Positions 24,124 to 33,004 of a DNA stretch of 64,000 bases are shown here, in pieces. Below the pieces are notes generated by a model, which did not search any database, had not been told where the DNA came from, and saw nothing but the letters and a program-made list of their open reading frames with translations. Made by a program: the position numbers and the translations under genes. Source of the DNA: Devosia sp. A16 (GTDB lineage Bacteria > Pseudomonadota > Alphaproteobacteria > Rhizobiales > Devosiaceae); assembly GCF_001402915.1 (NCBI RefSeq), contig NZ_CP012945.1, positions 4,503,501 to 4,567,500 on the forward strand. The letters run 5' to 3'. Each line of letters starts with the position of its first letter. Position 1 is the stretch's first letter.

Positions 24124-25047
24124 CTAGCCCGGCTGCTCCGTCGTGCACGCCGTCGCGCCGCAGGCCCGCATGTTGGCGATGCGCTGCTGCAGCGCGTCGA
24201 GCCCGATGGCGCCGGGGATGATCTCGTCGCCGATGATGAAGGTCGGGGTGCCGGTGATCTTCAGCCGGTCGGCGATGCGATAGCTTTCTTCGATCACCTT
24301 GTCGACCTTGGGGGTCTTCATACCCATCTCGAGCGCGATGGGGTTGAGCCCAAGGTCTGCGGCCGCCTTCAGCGCCACCGCCTTGTCGACCTGGCCGCGG
24401 CTGGTGAACAGCGCCTGGTGGAAGGCCCAGTAGTCGACATCGGCATCGGCGACCTGCGCCGCGATGCGTGCCGCATCGACCGAACCCTGCGACAGGATCG
24501 GGAATTCCTTGAGGATCACCTTGAGGTTCTTGTCGCTGTCGAGCAGCGCCGCGAGATCGGGCAGGGCCTGCCGGCAGTAGCCGCAATTATAGTCGAACAT
24601 CTCGACCAGCGTGACGTCGCCATTGGGATTGCCGAGCACGATGCCGTTCTCGGACTCGAAGATCGCCGGTTTCAGTTCGACCATAGCGGTGCGGGTTGCC
24701 GCAGTGCGCTCTGCCGTCAGTTCCGCATCGAGCGCGGCGGAAACCTTCTGCAGGATCCGCGGGTTGCCGAGCAGGTACTTTTCGATCATCGGATCGAGCG
24801 TCGACTGATCGAGGGCCGCTACCGATTGCGGCACGTCCTGCCTGGGCTGCTTGGCGATCAGATCGGTGACGATCGTCTCCACCGCCGATGCGGTGAGCCC
24901 CGGCTCGGGCTTTGCCTTCGCCACCACGTCCTCGGCGATGGCCCTGGCGCCGGCTTCGTCGAGCTTGGGCCCCGTCAGCAGCGTGGCGCCCAGCCCGCCC
25001 GCCAGCACGCCGACGGCAAGAACGAGAATGGCGGTGAGGCGAGACAT
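24124..25047 (-). CDS. DsbA/ScsC-like periplasmic thiol-disulfide oxidoreductase
   Basis: 307 aa. N-terminal signal or anchor SRLTAILVLAVGVLAGGLGA, then a long helical region (30-130) with VAALDQSTLDPMIEKYLLGN as in DsbA proteins with an N-terminal extension. The thioredoxin-fold active site CGYC is in MFDYNCGYCRQALPDL and the cis-Pro loop is KITGTPTFIIGD. It forms or isomerises disulfides in the periplasm. Two further cysteines near the C-terminus (ACGATACTTE) are unusual and may form their own disulfide. Confidence 0.93.
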   Translation of the reverse strand: MSRLTAILVLAVGVLAGGLGATLLTGPKLDEAGARAIAEDVVAKAKPEPGLTASAVETIVTDLIAKQPRQDVPQSVAALDQSTLDPMIEKYLLGNPRILQKVSAALDAELTAERTAATRTAMVELKPAIFESENGIVLGNPNGDVTLVEMFDYNCGYCRQALPDLAALLDSDKNLKVILKEFPILSQGSVDAARIAAQVADADVDYWAFHQALFTSRGQVDKAVALKAAADLGLNPIALEMGMKTPKVDKVIEESYRIADRLKITGTPTFIIGDEIIPGAIGLDALQQRIANMRACGATACTTEQPG

Positions 25048-25177
25048 GCGAACTCCGGAGCTGTGTCGGCCCTATGTAGCAGACGGGAGTAAATATGCCA
25101 TGGCGGCGGCCGGCGACTGTACGCGGCCGCTTCAATTGTTGTTGAGGCGGCGCCGCAATTCCCGTAGCCAAGGCCCC

Positions 25178-26332
25178 ATGCAGACGGACGAAAAGCTCAC
25201 CGGCCTCAGGCCATTCTACGTGATGGAAATCACCGCGCGGTCGAAGCTCGTCGAAGCGAGCGGCCGCCAGGTCATGCACATGGAGTCGGGCGAACCCGGC
25301 GCTCCGCCGGCGCCGCGGGTGCGCGAGGCGGTTGCGGCCGCCCTGGCGTCGCCGCAGCACTACACGCATTCGGCCGGGCAGATCGAACTGCGCCGCGCCC
25401 TGGTCGACTACTACCGCGAGCAGCACCGCGCGACGGTCGATCCCGAGAGCATCGTGGTCACCATGGGCTCGTCCTCCGCCTTCATCCTCGCCTTCCTCGG
25501 TGCCTTCGGGCCGGGCACCAGGATCGCGGTGACGCGACCTGGCTATCCCGCCTATCTCAATACGCTCGATGGCCTCGGCATGCGGGCGGTCGAGATCCCG
25601 GTGACGGCGGCGGCCGGCTGGCGGCTCAGCGCCGCCGACGTCGAGGCGGCCTACGCGCGCGAAAAGTTCGACGGTCTGCTGTTCGCCTCACCTGCCAACC
25701 CGACCGGCGCGGCGGTGACGCGCGAGGCGCTCAAGGAGATCGTCGAGGTCTGCGCGCGGCTGGGCGTCACCTTCATTTCCGACGAGATCTACCATGGGCT
25801 CGACTACCGCGGACCATCGGTCTCGGCGCTCGAGTTCACCGACGACGCCATCATCATCAACAGCTTCTCGAAATACTACTGCATGACCGGCTGGCGCATC
25901 GGCTGGATGGTGCTGCCCGAGCGCCATAATCGCCGCACCAACATCCTGCAGCAGAACCTGTTCATCGCCGCCCCGACCCTCAGCCAGATCGCCGGCCGGG
26001 TGGCGCTGGGCGAGCGCGACTATTCCGAGGAGCAGAAGGCACAGTATGCCGTGAACCGGCACATCCTCGCCGAGGGCCTGGCGCAGTTCGGCCTTGCGGC
26101 AGCCAGCGAAGGCGATGGCGCGTTCTATGCCTATGTCGATTTCTCCCGCTTCACCAACGACTCGCTGAGCTTCTGCATCGAGATGCTCGACCAGGTCGGC
26201 GTGGCGGCGACGCCCGGCATCGACTTCGACCGGCTCAACGGCAACCGCTTCGTGCGTTTCTCCTACGCCGGGACGCGGGCGACCATCGATGAAGGCCTGA
26301 ACCGGATCGGCGATTTCCTGAGGCGGCGATGA
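25178..26332 (+). CDS. PLP-dependent class I/II aminotransferase
   Basis: 384 aa. Fold type I enzyme: substrate/cofactor region HYTHSAGQIELRRALVDYY, SPANPTGA (Asn), FISDEIYHGLDY (Asp and Tyr) and the Schiff-base lysine in NSFSKYYCMTGWRIGW. The ending contains an Arg in RFVRFSYAGT that binds the substrate carboxylate. The exact amino acid is unknown; it is closest in feel to aspartate/alanine-type aminotransferases. Overlaps the GNAT gene by ATGA, so the two are co-translated. Confidence 0.92.
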   Translation: MQTDEKLTGLRPFYVMEITARSKLVEASGRQVMHMESGEPGAPPAPRVREAVAAALASPQHYTHSAGQIELRRALVDYYREQHRATVDPESIVVTMGSSSAFILAFLGAFGPGTRIAVTRPGYPAYLNTLDGLGMRAVEIPVTAAAGWRLSAADVEAAYAREKFDGLLFASPANPTGAAVTREALKEIVEVCARLGVTFISDEIYHGLDYRGPSVSALEFTDDAIIINSFSKYYCMTGWRIGWMVLPERHNRRTNILQQNLFIAAPTLSQIAGRVALGERDYSEEQKAQYAVNRHILAEGLAQFGLAAASEGDGAFYAYVDFSRFTNDSLSFCIEMLDQVGVAATPGIDFDRLNGNRFVRFSYAGTRATIDEGLNRIGDFLRRR

Positions 26333-26844
26333 CCAGCATCCCGGCGCTGCGGACTGCGCGGCTGGTGCTGCGGCCGATGGTCGAGGCGGATTTCCCGGCC
26401 TATCGCAACCTGATGGTGTCGCCGCGCTCGACCTACATGGGCGGGCCGTTCGACGAGGTGCGGGCCTGGGGGCTGTTCTGCCATGATATCGCGTGCTGGA
26501 CGCTCTACGGCCATGGCGGGCTGATGATCGACATCGCGACGACCGGCGCGTGCGTTGGCCAGGTCGGCATCAACCACGGGCCGCTGTTCCCCGAGAAAGA
26601 GCTGGGCTGGCTGCTTTACGATGGCTTCGAAGGGCGGGGGTATGTGACCGAGGCCGCGGCGGCGCTGCGCGACTGGGCCTTCGCCGAGCTCGGGCTTTCG
26701 AGCCTCGTCAGCTATTTCGATCCGGCGAACATCCGCTCGATCGCCGTGGCGGAGCGATTGGGGGCGGTGCGGGACGACAACGCCCCGCGCCAGGATCCTG
26801 AGGATGTGGTGTATCGGCACCTGCCGCCGGGGACGCGCGGCTAG
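26329..26844 (+). CDS. GNAT family N-acetyltransferase (RimJ/RimL-like)
   Basis: 171 aa. Typical start LRTARLVLRPMVEADFPAYR, acetyl-CoA-binding segment LGWLLYDGFEGRGYVTEAAA (the Q/RxxGxG/A loop as EGRGYV) and a C-terminal NIRSIAVAERLGAVRDD. Family members acetylate small amines or protein N-termini. Coupled to the aminotransferase by a 4-nt overlap, so the product of that enzyme may be its substrate (inference). Confidence 0.9.
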   Translation: MTSIPALRTARLVLRPMVEADFPAYRNLMVSPRSTYMGGPFDEVRAWGLFCHDIACWTLYGHGGLMIDIATTGACVGQVGINHGPLFPEKELGWLLYDGFEGRGYVTEAAAALRDWAFAELGLSSLVSYFDPANIRSIAVAERLGAVRDDNAPRQDPEDVVYRHLPPGTRG

Positions 26845-26869
26845 CTCACTCTGGGATCGTGGCACTGCT

Positions 26870-26985
26870 CACCTCTCCCTTGGGGGAGAGGTCGGCGCGA
26901 AGCGCCGGGTGAGGGGCCTTGCTTCGAGCTCGCTGCCTGCGGCAAGGCCCCCTCACCCTGACCCTCTCCCCCAAAGGGAGAGGGG
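26870..26985. repeat. Palindromic repeat, family B, copy 2
   Basis: ACCTCTCCCTTGGGGGAGAG on the left and CCCTCTCCCCCAAAGGGAGA on the right, with inner arms GGGTGAGGGGCCTTGC and GCAAGGCCCCCTCACCC. The two ends carry their own small hairpins. Located between the convergent GNAT and VOC genes, where it may terminate both. Confidence 0.88.
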
Positions 26986-27023
26986 ACGCTTGAGCCGCAC
27001 CCACGGCGCCGGCGAGCCCGTCT

Positions 27024-27398
27024 TTACCGCGGATTGTCGCCAAGCACGAACGGCCGCAGCCGGTGGCCGTCATAGTCCTCGAGCACGCAGGTGAAGCCGA
27101 AATCCATCTCGGTCGGCGCCTGCAGCACTTTCAGCCCGAGCCTCCTCCACTCCGCGAAGGTGGCACGAACCGCGTCCTTGCTGTCCTCGGTGAACGAGAT
27201 CTCGACGCCGCCAGCCGGCTTGGGTTTCGGCTCCATCTCGTCGCTGAGCCATAGGCCGATCTTGAGGCCCGTCGGCAGAACGTAGAGCACGAAGGTGGGG
27301 GCTATCTCGACTGGGTCGCGGCCGAGCAGCCTGGTGTAGAGTTCAGCGCTCCTGAGCGGGTCGCGAACGGCGAGGAGCAGGTAGTTGAGGGTGCGCAT
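27024..27398 (-). CDS. VOC family (glyoxalase/bleomycin-resistance-like) protein
   Basis: 124 aa. Paired beta-alpha-beta-beta-beta modules: NYLLLAVRDPLRSAELYTRL, ... GLKIGLWLSDEM, then GGVEISF and FGFTCVLEDYDGHRLRPFVL. A possible metal-ligand acidic residue is in VLEDYDG. The start MRTLNYLLLAV has GGAGA upstream. It lies downstream of a WYL-type regulator in the same orientation and is probably controlled by it. Substrate unknown. Confidence 0.88.
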   Translation of the reverse strand: MRTLNYLLLAVRDPLRSAELYTRLLGRDPVEIAPTFVLYVLPTGLKIGLWLSDEMEPKPKPAGGVEISFTEDSKDAVRATFAEWRRLGLKVLQAPTEMDFGFTCVLEDYDGHRLRPFVLGDNPR

Positions 27399-27476
27399 GG
27401 GGCGTCTCCGTTGTTGATGGAGACGGGGATAGCGGCCCGGACTGACAATTTCCGGCAGTGGCCGACCGGCCAACAG

Positions 27477-28166
27477 TCAGCGCACCGGAATCCCCTCGCG
27501 CTCGCGCCATTCCTTCAGCATGGCGGCCCGCCGGCGGGGGTAGCGCTCTGCCAGCATTTCCATCCTGTCGATCCGGTCTAGCCGGAAGTGCCGGTAGTCG
27601 GTCCTGAGCTCGCACCAGCCGATCACCACCCGGACTCGATCGAAGAAGCCGATGGCGAAGGGCCAGATCGTCCGCTCGGTAGCGGTGCCGCCGGCATTGC
27701 GATAAGCGAGCACCAGCTTCCTCTGCTCCCGGATGGCGAGGCGGATGGCCGAGAGGTCGACCTGCGCCGGGATCACCTCGCCGCCGCCAACCAGGAGGTT
27801 CGAGCCGTCGACGCTGTCGCGCAGTTCGTCGGGCAGCACGGCGGTGATCTTGCTCAGCGCGTTAGCCGCCGCATCGCCGAGCCGCGGGTCCTCGGCCCGG
27901 CGTGCCACCCAGCGCGACCCGAGCACCAGCGCCTCGATCTCGTCGGCCGAGAACATCAGCGGCGGCAACGTGAAGCCGGGGCGCAGGATGTAGCCCAGGC
28001 CCGGCTCGCCCTGGATATCGGCGCCCTGCGCCTGCAGGGTCGCGATATCGCGATAGAGCGTGCGGATCGAAATGCCGAGTTCGGCGGCAAGGGCAGGACC
28101 CGTCACCGGCGCGCGATGGCGACGCAGCAGCTGGATCAGGTCGAGCAGACGTTCGGTGCGGGACAT
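27477..28166 (-). CDS. YafY-type HTH/WYL domain transcriptional regulator
   Basis: 229 aa. N-terminal HTH_11 wing-helix domain (SRTERLLDLIQLLRRH ... LAAELGISIRTLYRDIATL) and a C-terminal WYL sensing domain (RKLVLAYRN, RTIWPFAIGFFDRVRVVIGW, FRLDRIDRM). The start MSRTERLL is the family start; the upstream extension is dismissed. It is the first gene of a two-gene unit with the VOC protein. Such pairs are frequent in Hyphomicrobiales; the ligand is unknown. Confidence 0.9.
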   Translation of the reverse strand: MSRTERLLDLIQLLRRHRAPVTGPALAAELGISIRTLYRDIATLQAQGADIQGEPGLGYILRPGFTLPPLMFSADEIEALVLGSRWVARRAEDPRLGDAAANALSKITAVLPDELRDSVDGSNLLVGGGEVIPAQVDLSAIRLAIREQRKLVLAYRNAGGTATERTIWPFAIGFFDRVRVVIGWCELRTDYRHFRLDRIDRMEMLAERYPRRRAAMLKEWREREGIPVR

Positions 28167-28218
28167 GTACGGCAGCCTAGCGGATTTCGGTGCCCCGCAA
28201 GAGCTCCCAAAAGCCGAA

Positions 28219-28239
28219 GGGCGGGATCGTCTCCCGCCC
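28219..28239 (-). terminator. Terminator of rne
   Basis: On the minus strand GGGCGGGA-GACGA-TCCCGCCC is followed by a short T-containing tract (TTCGGCTTTT). It begins 27 nt past the rne stop. Confidence 0.7.
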
Positions 28240-28265
28240 TCCTGCTTCATTCTGTGCGTCCGAGT

Positions 28266-30977
28266 TCAGCCGCCGAGGCCCAGGCGGCGCTGCCACCAGC
28301 CGGCCTTCTTGGGCTTGGTCTCTTCGGCGGGCTTGTCGTCGGTGGCGGCCGGAGCAGCCGAACTAACGACGATCTCGCCTTCCGGAATCACCTTCCTGGC
28401 GCGACGGGGCGCGGCTTCCGGCTCAGGCTCAGGAGCCGTCTCCGCAACCACTTCCGCCGGCGCAACCTCCGCAGCTGCGGCCTCGGGAGCGGCAACCTTG
28501 GGCTTGCGCGCCCGCGGCTTCTTGGCCTTCGGAGCCTCCTCGGCCTGAGCTTCCGGCTCGGCAGCCGGCTCGGCGGTCACTGCAGCGGCTTTCGTCGCTC
28601 TGCGGCGGGCAGGTTTCTCAGCCGCGGCGGGGGCAACGTCCTCCGCCACCACCGGAGCGGCCTCATCGGCAACCGGCTCGGCCTTCTTGCGGCGGCCGCG
28701 CTTCGGCTTTTCGGCCGGAACGTCCTCGGCAACCACCGGAGCAGGCGTCTCGACCGCCGGGGCTTCCGCTACCACTGCGATCGCAGGGGCGTCGGCTGCA
28801 GCCACGGCCTCTTCCGAAACCGGCTCGCTCGTCACGCCATCGCGCTGCTCGCCGCCTTCGCCATCGCGACGGTTGCGACGGCCGCCACGGCGACCACGAC
28901 GGCGGCGACGGCGCGGTTCGCCATCTTCACCGACCGCGCCCTCATTGGCCTGGCGCGGCGCTTCGTCGCCTTCACCGTCCTCGGACTCTTCGTCCGACGC
29001 GGCCTCGGCCGGCTGGCGGGGCTGCTGCGGGCCGCCCTGCGGACGGTCCTCGCGATCGCCGCCACCGCGACGGCGGCGACGACGGCGACGACCGGAGCGC
29101 TCGCCACCCTCGTCGGAGCGCGCCTGGCGCTCGCCGCCACCGGTGTTTTCCTCTTCCTCGTCGTCCTCATCCTCGACAGCCAGATCGGCCGCTTCGGCTT
29201 CCGCATCGATGATCGTGGTGGTGTCGACGCGCACATGCGTGCCGGCCGTCTCGCCCCGATCGAGCACGCGGGTTTCGCCGCGCTCGATGGCGAAATGCGA
29301 GGGCCCGACATGGTCATCGGCGACGATCGTGATCGACAGGCCGTATTTGGCTTCCAGCGTATTCAGCGTGCCGCGCTTGGTGTTGAGAATGTAGAGCGCC
29401 ACGTCGGTCGGCACGCGCACATTGATCGACTGGCCCGGCTTGCGCAGCACGTGGTCTTCCACGTTGCGCATCACCATCAGCGCCAGGCTCTCCACCGAGC
29501 GGACGAGGCCGGTGCCCTGGCAGGTCGGGCACTTGTGCGTCGAGCTCTCGACCACGCCGAAGCGGATGCGCTGGCGGCTCATTTCGAGCAGGCCGAAATG
29601 GCTGATGCGGCCGACCTGGATACGGGCGCGATCGTTCTTCAGGCATTCCTTGAGCTTGCGCTCCACCGCCCGGTTCGAGCGGTTCTCCACCATATCGATG
29701 AAGTCGATGACGATCAGACCGGCCAGATCGCGCAAGCGCAGCTGGCGCGAGACTTCCTCGGCCGCCTCGAGGTTGGTCTGCAGCGCCGTGTCTTCGATAT
29801 TGTGTTCCTTGGTGGCGCGACCGGAGTTCACGTCGATCGAGACCAGCGCCTCGGTCGGGTTGATCACCAGATAGCCGCCCGACGGCAGGGTCACCTGCGG
29901 CGAGAACATCTGGTCGAGCTGGCCCTCGACGTTGAACTTGGAGAACAGCGGCGCATCGTCCTTGTAGAGCTGCACGTTCTTGGCGTGGCTCGGCATGATC
30001 ATGCGCATGAAGTCTTTGGCCTCGCGGTAGGCGTCGTCGCCCGCCACGAACAGCTCGTCGATATCCTTGTTGTAGAGGTCGCGGATGGTCCGCTTGATCA
30101 GCGAGCCTTCCTCGTAGACGAGGCAGGGAGCCTGCGACTTGAGCGTCAGCGAACGCACGTTCTCCCACAGCCGCTGCAGATACTCGAAGTCGCGCTTGAC
30201 CTCGGCCTTGGTGCGGCTGGCGCCGGCGGTCCTGAGGATGATCCCCTGACCCTGCGGCACTTCAAGATCCCCCACGATGTCCTTGAGACGCTTGCGGTCT
30301 GCGGCATTGGTGATCTTGCGCGAGATGCCGCCGCCACGCGCCGTATTGGGCATCAGCACCGAATAGCGGCCGGCCAGCGACAGATAGGTGGTGAGAGCCG
30401 CGCCCTTGTTGCCGCGCTCTTCCTTGACCACCTGCACCAGCATCACCTGCCGGCGCTTGATCACTTCCTGAATCTTGTACTGGTGGCGGCGCTGCGACGG
30501 ACGGCGGCGTTCCTGCACGTCCTCGAGCGCATCCGAGCCACCGACGCTTTCTACCGGCTCGTTGCTGGTCGGCGCCTGCTCGATATGGCTGTGCTCTTCG
30601 TCGCCCTCGGCGTCGTCGTGGTCGGCCGATACTTCGGCGGGCGCGGCGGCCCGGGCCGCTGCATGCTCGTGTTCGTGCTCGTCGTCGTCATGCGCCTCGT
30701 CGCGCAGCAGCGCTTCGCGGTCGGCGATGGGGATCTGGTAATAGTCGGGGTGGATTTCCGAGAACGCGAGGAAGCCGTGGCGGTTGCCGCCATACTCGAT
30801 GAAGGCGGCCTGGAGCGAGGGCTCCACGCGCGTCACCTTGGCGAGGTAGATGTTACCCCTGAGCTGCCGCCGCTGGGCGGATTCGAAATCGAACTCTTCG
30901 AGCCGGTTCCCGTTAGTGACGACGATCCGTGTTTCTTCCGGGTGGATGGCATCCACCAGCATGCGCTTTGTAGCCAT
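28266..30977 (-). CDS. rne: Ribonuclease E/G family endoribonuclease
   Basis: 903 aa. Start MATKRMLVDAIHPEETR is the alphaproteobacterial RNase E start. The S1 domain (RGNIYLAKVTRVEPSLQAAF) carries a low-complexity acidic/His insert at about 85-120 (EAHDDDEHEHEHAAAR). Catalytic acids lie in SIDVNSGRAT and IVIDFIDMVENR; the Zn-link cysteines in CPTCQGTG. The C-terminal third is disordered, with Arg-rich (RRRRRRRRGGG) and Ala/Pro/Glu-rich tracts that scaffold the degradosome and bind RNA. It initiates mRNA decay and rRNA/tRNA processing. A long leader upstream may allow autoregulation. Confidence 0.96.
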   Translation of the reverse strand: MATKRMLVDAIHPEETRIVVTNGNRLEEFDFESAQRRQLRGNIYLAKVTRVEPSLQAAFIEYGGNRHGFLAFSEIHPDYYQIPIADREALLRDEAHDDDEHEHEHAAARAAAPAEVSADHDDAEGDEEHSHIEQAPTSNEPVESVGGSDALEDVQERRRPSQRRHQYKIQEVIKRRQVMLVQVVKEERGNKGAALTTYLSLAGRYSVLMPNTARGGGISRKITNAADRKRLKDIVGDLEVPQGQGIILRTAGASRTKAEVKRDFEYLQRLWENVRSLTLKSQAPCLVYEEGSLIKRTIRDLYNKDIDELFVAGDDAYREAKDFMRMIMPSHAKNVQLYKDDAPLFSKFNVEGQLDQMFSPQVTLPSGGYLVINPTEALVSIDVNSGRATKEHNIEDTALQTNLEAAEEVSRQLRLRDLAGLIVIDFIDMVENRSNRAVERKLKECLKNDRARIQVGRISHFGLLEMSRQRIRFGVVESSTHKCPTCQGTGLVRSVESLALMVMRNVEDHVLRKPGQSINVRVPTDVALYILNTKRGTLNTLEAKYGLSITIVADDHVGPSHFAIERGETRVLDRGETAGTHVRVDTTTIIDAEAEAADLAVEDEDDEEEENTGGGERQARSDEGGERSGRRRRRRRRGGGDREDRPQGGPQQPRQPAEAASDEESEDGEGDEAPRQANEGAVGEDGEPRRRRRRGRRGGRRNRRDGEGGEQRDGVTSEPVSEEAVAAADAPAIAVVAEAPAVETPAPVVAEDVPAEKPKRGRRKKAEPVADEAAPVVAEDVAPAAAEKPARRRATKAAAVTAEPAAEPEAQAEEAPKAKKPRARKPKVAAPEAAAAEVAPAEVVAETAPEPEPEAAPRRARKVIPEGEIVVSSAAPAATDDKPAEETKPKKAGWWQRRLGLGG

Positions 30978-31587
30978 AGACGAAGTCTCCGCGCCGTCGC
31001 GCGCCGACACCGATCGACCGGCGAACCGGTCCTCCTGATGTCGCGCCATGCGAGGCGAAAGGTTTTAGGAGGATGGCGCGAGAGGCGCCGGCAAAAGCAG
31101 CGGCGCGCGCGCCGCCGCGAGACTGGAGAGCGACGGCAGCCGGGACTTCGATGACAAAAGCGCAACCGCTATTCGGGATCGCGTCACTCTTTGTCTGCCC
31201 GATGGCCATCAGACCTCTTCCTTGAGAACAGGCCAGCGAAAATCGAGCCGCCTGTCCTTCGATCCCGAGGGACCGAGATTCTATCGCGAGGCGCCAAATG
31301 TGCCGCACTTCAGACCGGATCACCTGAGTGAATTCCAATCCGCCGCTGCCAACCAGCCGCGCCAGGGCGCCGATTGCGCCGCACAGGCATATGGTGGCGG
31401 CAGCAGGCCGCCTCAAGATCGCTTTAGGGTTGTTGCCGCAAATTGGCAACAGGAAACTCAAAACCCACGGGTACGCGCCATCCTCGAGCCGATCACATTA
31501 TTGCATTGTCGACGCGCGGTGCGTAACGCCGCAGAATCGCCCGACTGCTCTGGCGTGCTGCACCACCTTTAGGGGAGCGATGCTGTC
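30978..31587. other. Divergent intergenic region, rne leader and amidase promoter
   Basis: About 600 bp without a supportable gene. The rne side contains a GC-rich hairpin (GCGGCGCGCGCGCCGC-type, near 31103) and probably a long rne 5' leader; RNase E genes are commonly controlled through their leaders. The right end has AGGGGAG before the amidase TTG, and a tiny frame ATG-CTG-TCT-TGT-TGA that overlaps that start. Confidence 0.5.
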
Positions 31588-32865
31588 TTGTTGAAATCTG
31601 CCGGCTTCGGCGGCAAATCCGGCGGATCCGCTGGGTTTGCGGCGATTTTGCTGGTCCTCGTGGCCAGCCTGTTCGTCACCCACCCCGCCTTTGCACAGCT
31701 CGAATCGATCGAGGATTACCCCGACGTCATCGATGCGCGCGTCACCTCGACGCCGCAGCGGGCCCGGCTGATCATCGATCTCTCCGGGCCGACCGAGTTC
31801 GCCATCGTTTCGCTCGACAACCCCAATCGCATCGCCATCGACGTCAAGGCGTTCGAGCTGAAGATCCTGGCGCCCGCCGACGTGGCCGGCAAAGGCATCG
31901 TCAGCAGCTACACCGTGGAGATGGCCGAAAAGGGCAGGGCGCGCACCATGCTGACGCTGGCCCAGCCGGCGCAGGTGCAGCAGGCCTATGTGCTCGACGC
32001 GGTTGCCGACCAGCCGGCGCGCCTCGTGGTCGACATCATCACGGCAACCCCCGAGGAGTTCGCGACCAAGGTTGCGGCGGACCTTGCGGCGTCGATCGCG
32101 AACAAGGGCACGGCGCCGGTAACGGCCTCGACCAATCCAGGCACCCACGCGCCGATCACCGCGACCCGGCCGCTGGTAGTGCTCGATCCCGGTCATGGGG
32201 GCGTCGACAATGGTGCGAGCGCGCCCAACGGAGTGCATGAGAAGGACATCACCCTCGCCTTTGCGTTGCAGTTGCAGAAGGTGCTGATCGACTCCGGCCG
32301 TTTCGACGTGGCGCTGACGCGTGAGGACGACACCTATCTGTCGCTCAACCAGCGTGTCGATCTCGCTCGGCAGAACAAGGCCGACATCTTCATCTCGCTG
32401 CATGCCGACAGCTTCCAGCAGCCCGAAATCCGTGGCGCCAGCGTCTACACCCGCGACGAAAACGCCACCGACGTGCTCGACAAGGTGCTGGCGGACGGCG
32501 AGAACCGCTACGACATCGTCGCCGGCTTCGCCGTGCCGCAGGCGACACCCGCCGTCATGGATATCCTGGTCGACCTGATGCGCCGCGAGATGCGGAAGTC
32601 GAGCTTCCTCGCCGCCGAGGCCATCGTCCATCAGCTCGAGCCGAGCGTCGCGCTGCGTCGCTTCCCGGTCCGCCAGGCCGACTTCTTCGTGCTGCAGGCG
32701 CCCGATGTTCCCTCGGTGCTGGTCGAGCTCGGGTTTCTGTCCAACGCCGCCGATATCGCCAACCTGCAGCAGTCGGACTGGCGGGACCGAGTCGTGGATG
32801 CACTGGCGCGAGGGATTGCGGATTACTTCGACAGCACGCAGAAGGCTGTAGCCGCGACGCAGTGA
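31588..32865 (+). CDS. amiC: N-acetylmuramoyl-L-alanine amidase (AmiC-like)
   Basis: 425 aa, periplasmic. The start is TTG (AGGGGAG 10 nt upstream) since no ATG fits. Signal peptide with GFAAILLVLVASLFVTHPAFA before QLES. AMIN domain follows (about 40-130, DARVTSTPQRARLIIDLSG), then Amidase_3 from about 190: VVLDPGHGGVDNGA (zinc His), EKDITLAFALQLQ (zinc Glu), DIFISLHADSF (zinc His) and SVLVELGFLSNAAD (catalytic Glu). It splits septal peptidoglycan during division. Lies upstream of PBP1A as in relatives. Confidence 0.95.
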   Translation: MLKSAGFGGKSGGSAGFAAILLVLVASLFVTHPAFAQLESIEDYPDVIDARVTSTPQRARLIIDLSGPTEFAIVSLDNPNRIAIDVKAFELKILAPADVAGKGIVSSYTVEMAEKGRARTMLTLAQPAQVQQAYVLDAVADQPARLVVDIITATPEEFATKVAADLAASIANKGTAPVTASTNPGTHAPITATRPLVVLDPGHGGVDNGASAPNGVHEKDITLAFALQLQKVLIDSGRFDVALTREDDTYLSLNQRVDLARQNKADIFISLHADSFQQPEIRGASVYTRDENATDVLDKVLADGENRYDIVAGFAVPQATPAVMDILVDLMRREMRKSSFLAAEAIVHQLEPSVALRRFPVRQADFFVLQAPDVPSVLVELGFLSNAADIANLQQSDWRDRVVDALARGIADYFDSTQKAVAATQ

Positions 32866-33004
32866 CGTTTTCACCACGCAGCACATCGCAAGTTCTTGAA
32901 GGGGCGGGCTTGTCCACATTTCCGCCCTTGTCTGGTATGATTCCGCAATATTCCGCGCCTCGCCCGATCGGACCGGTGGCGCCCGCTCCAAGGTTCACGA
33001 TCTG

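Noticed and set aside
27588-31154. 1188-codon frame antisense to rne and the WYL regulator
   Set aside because: It mirrors the repetitive Arg/Glu/Ala coding of rne; no ribosome site and an implausible composition.
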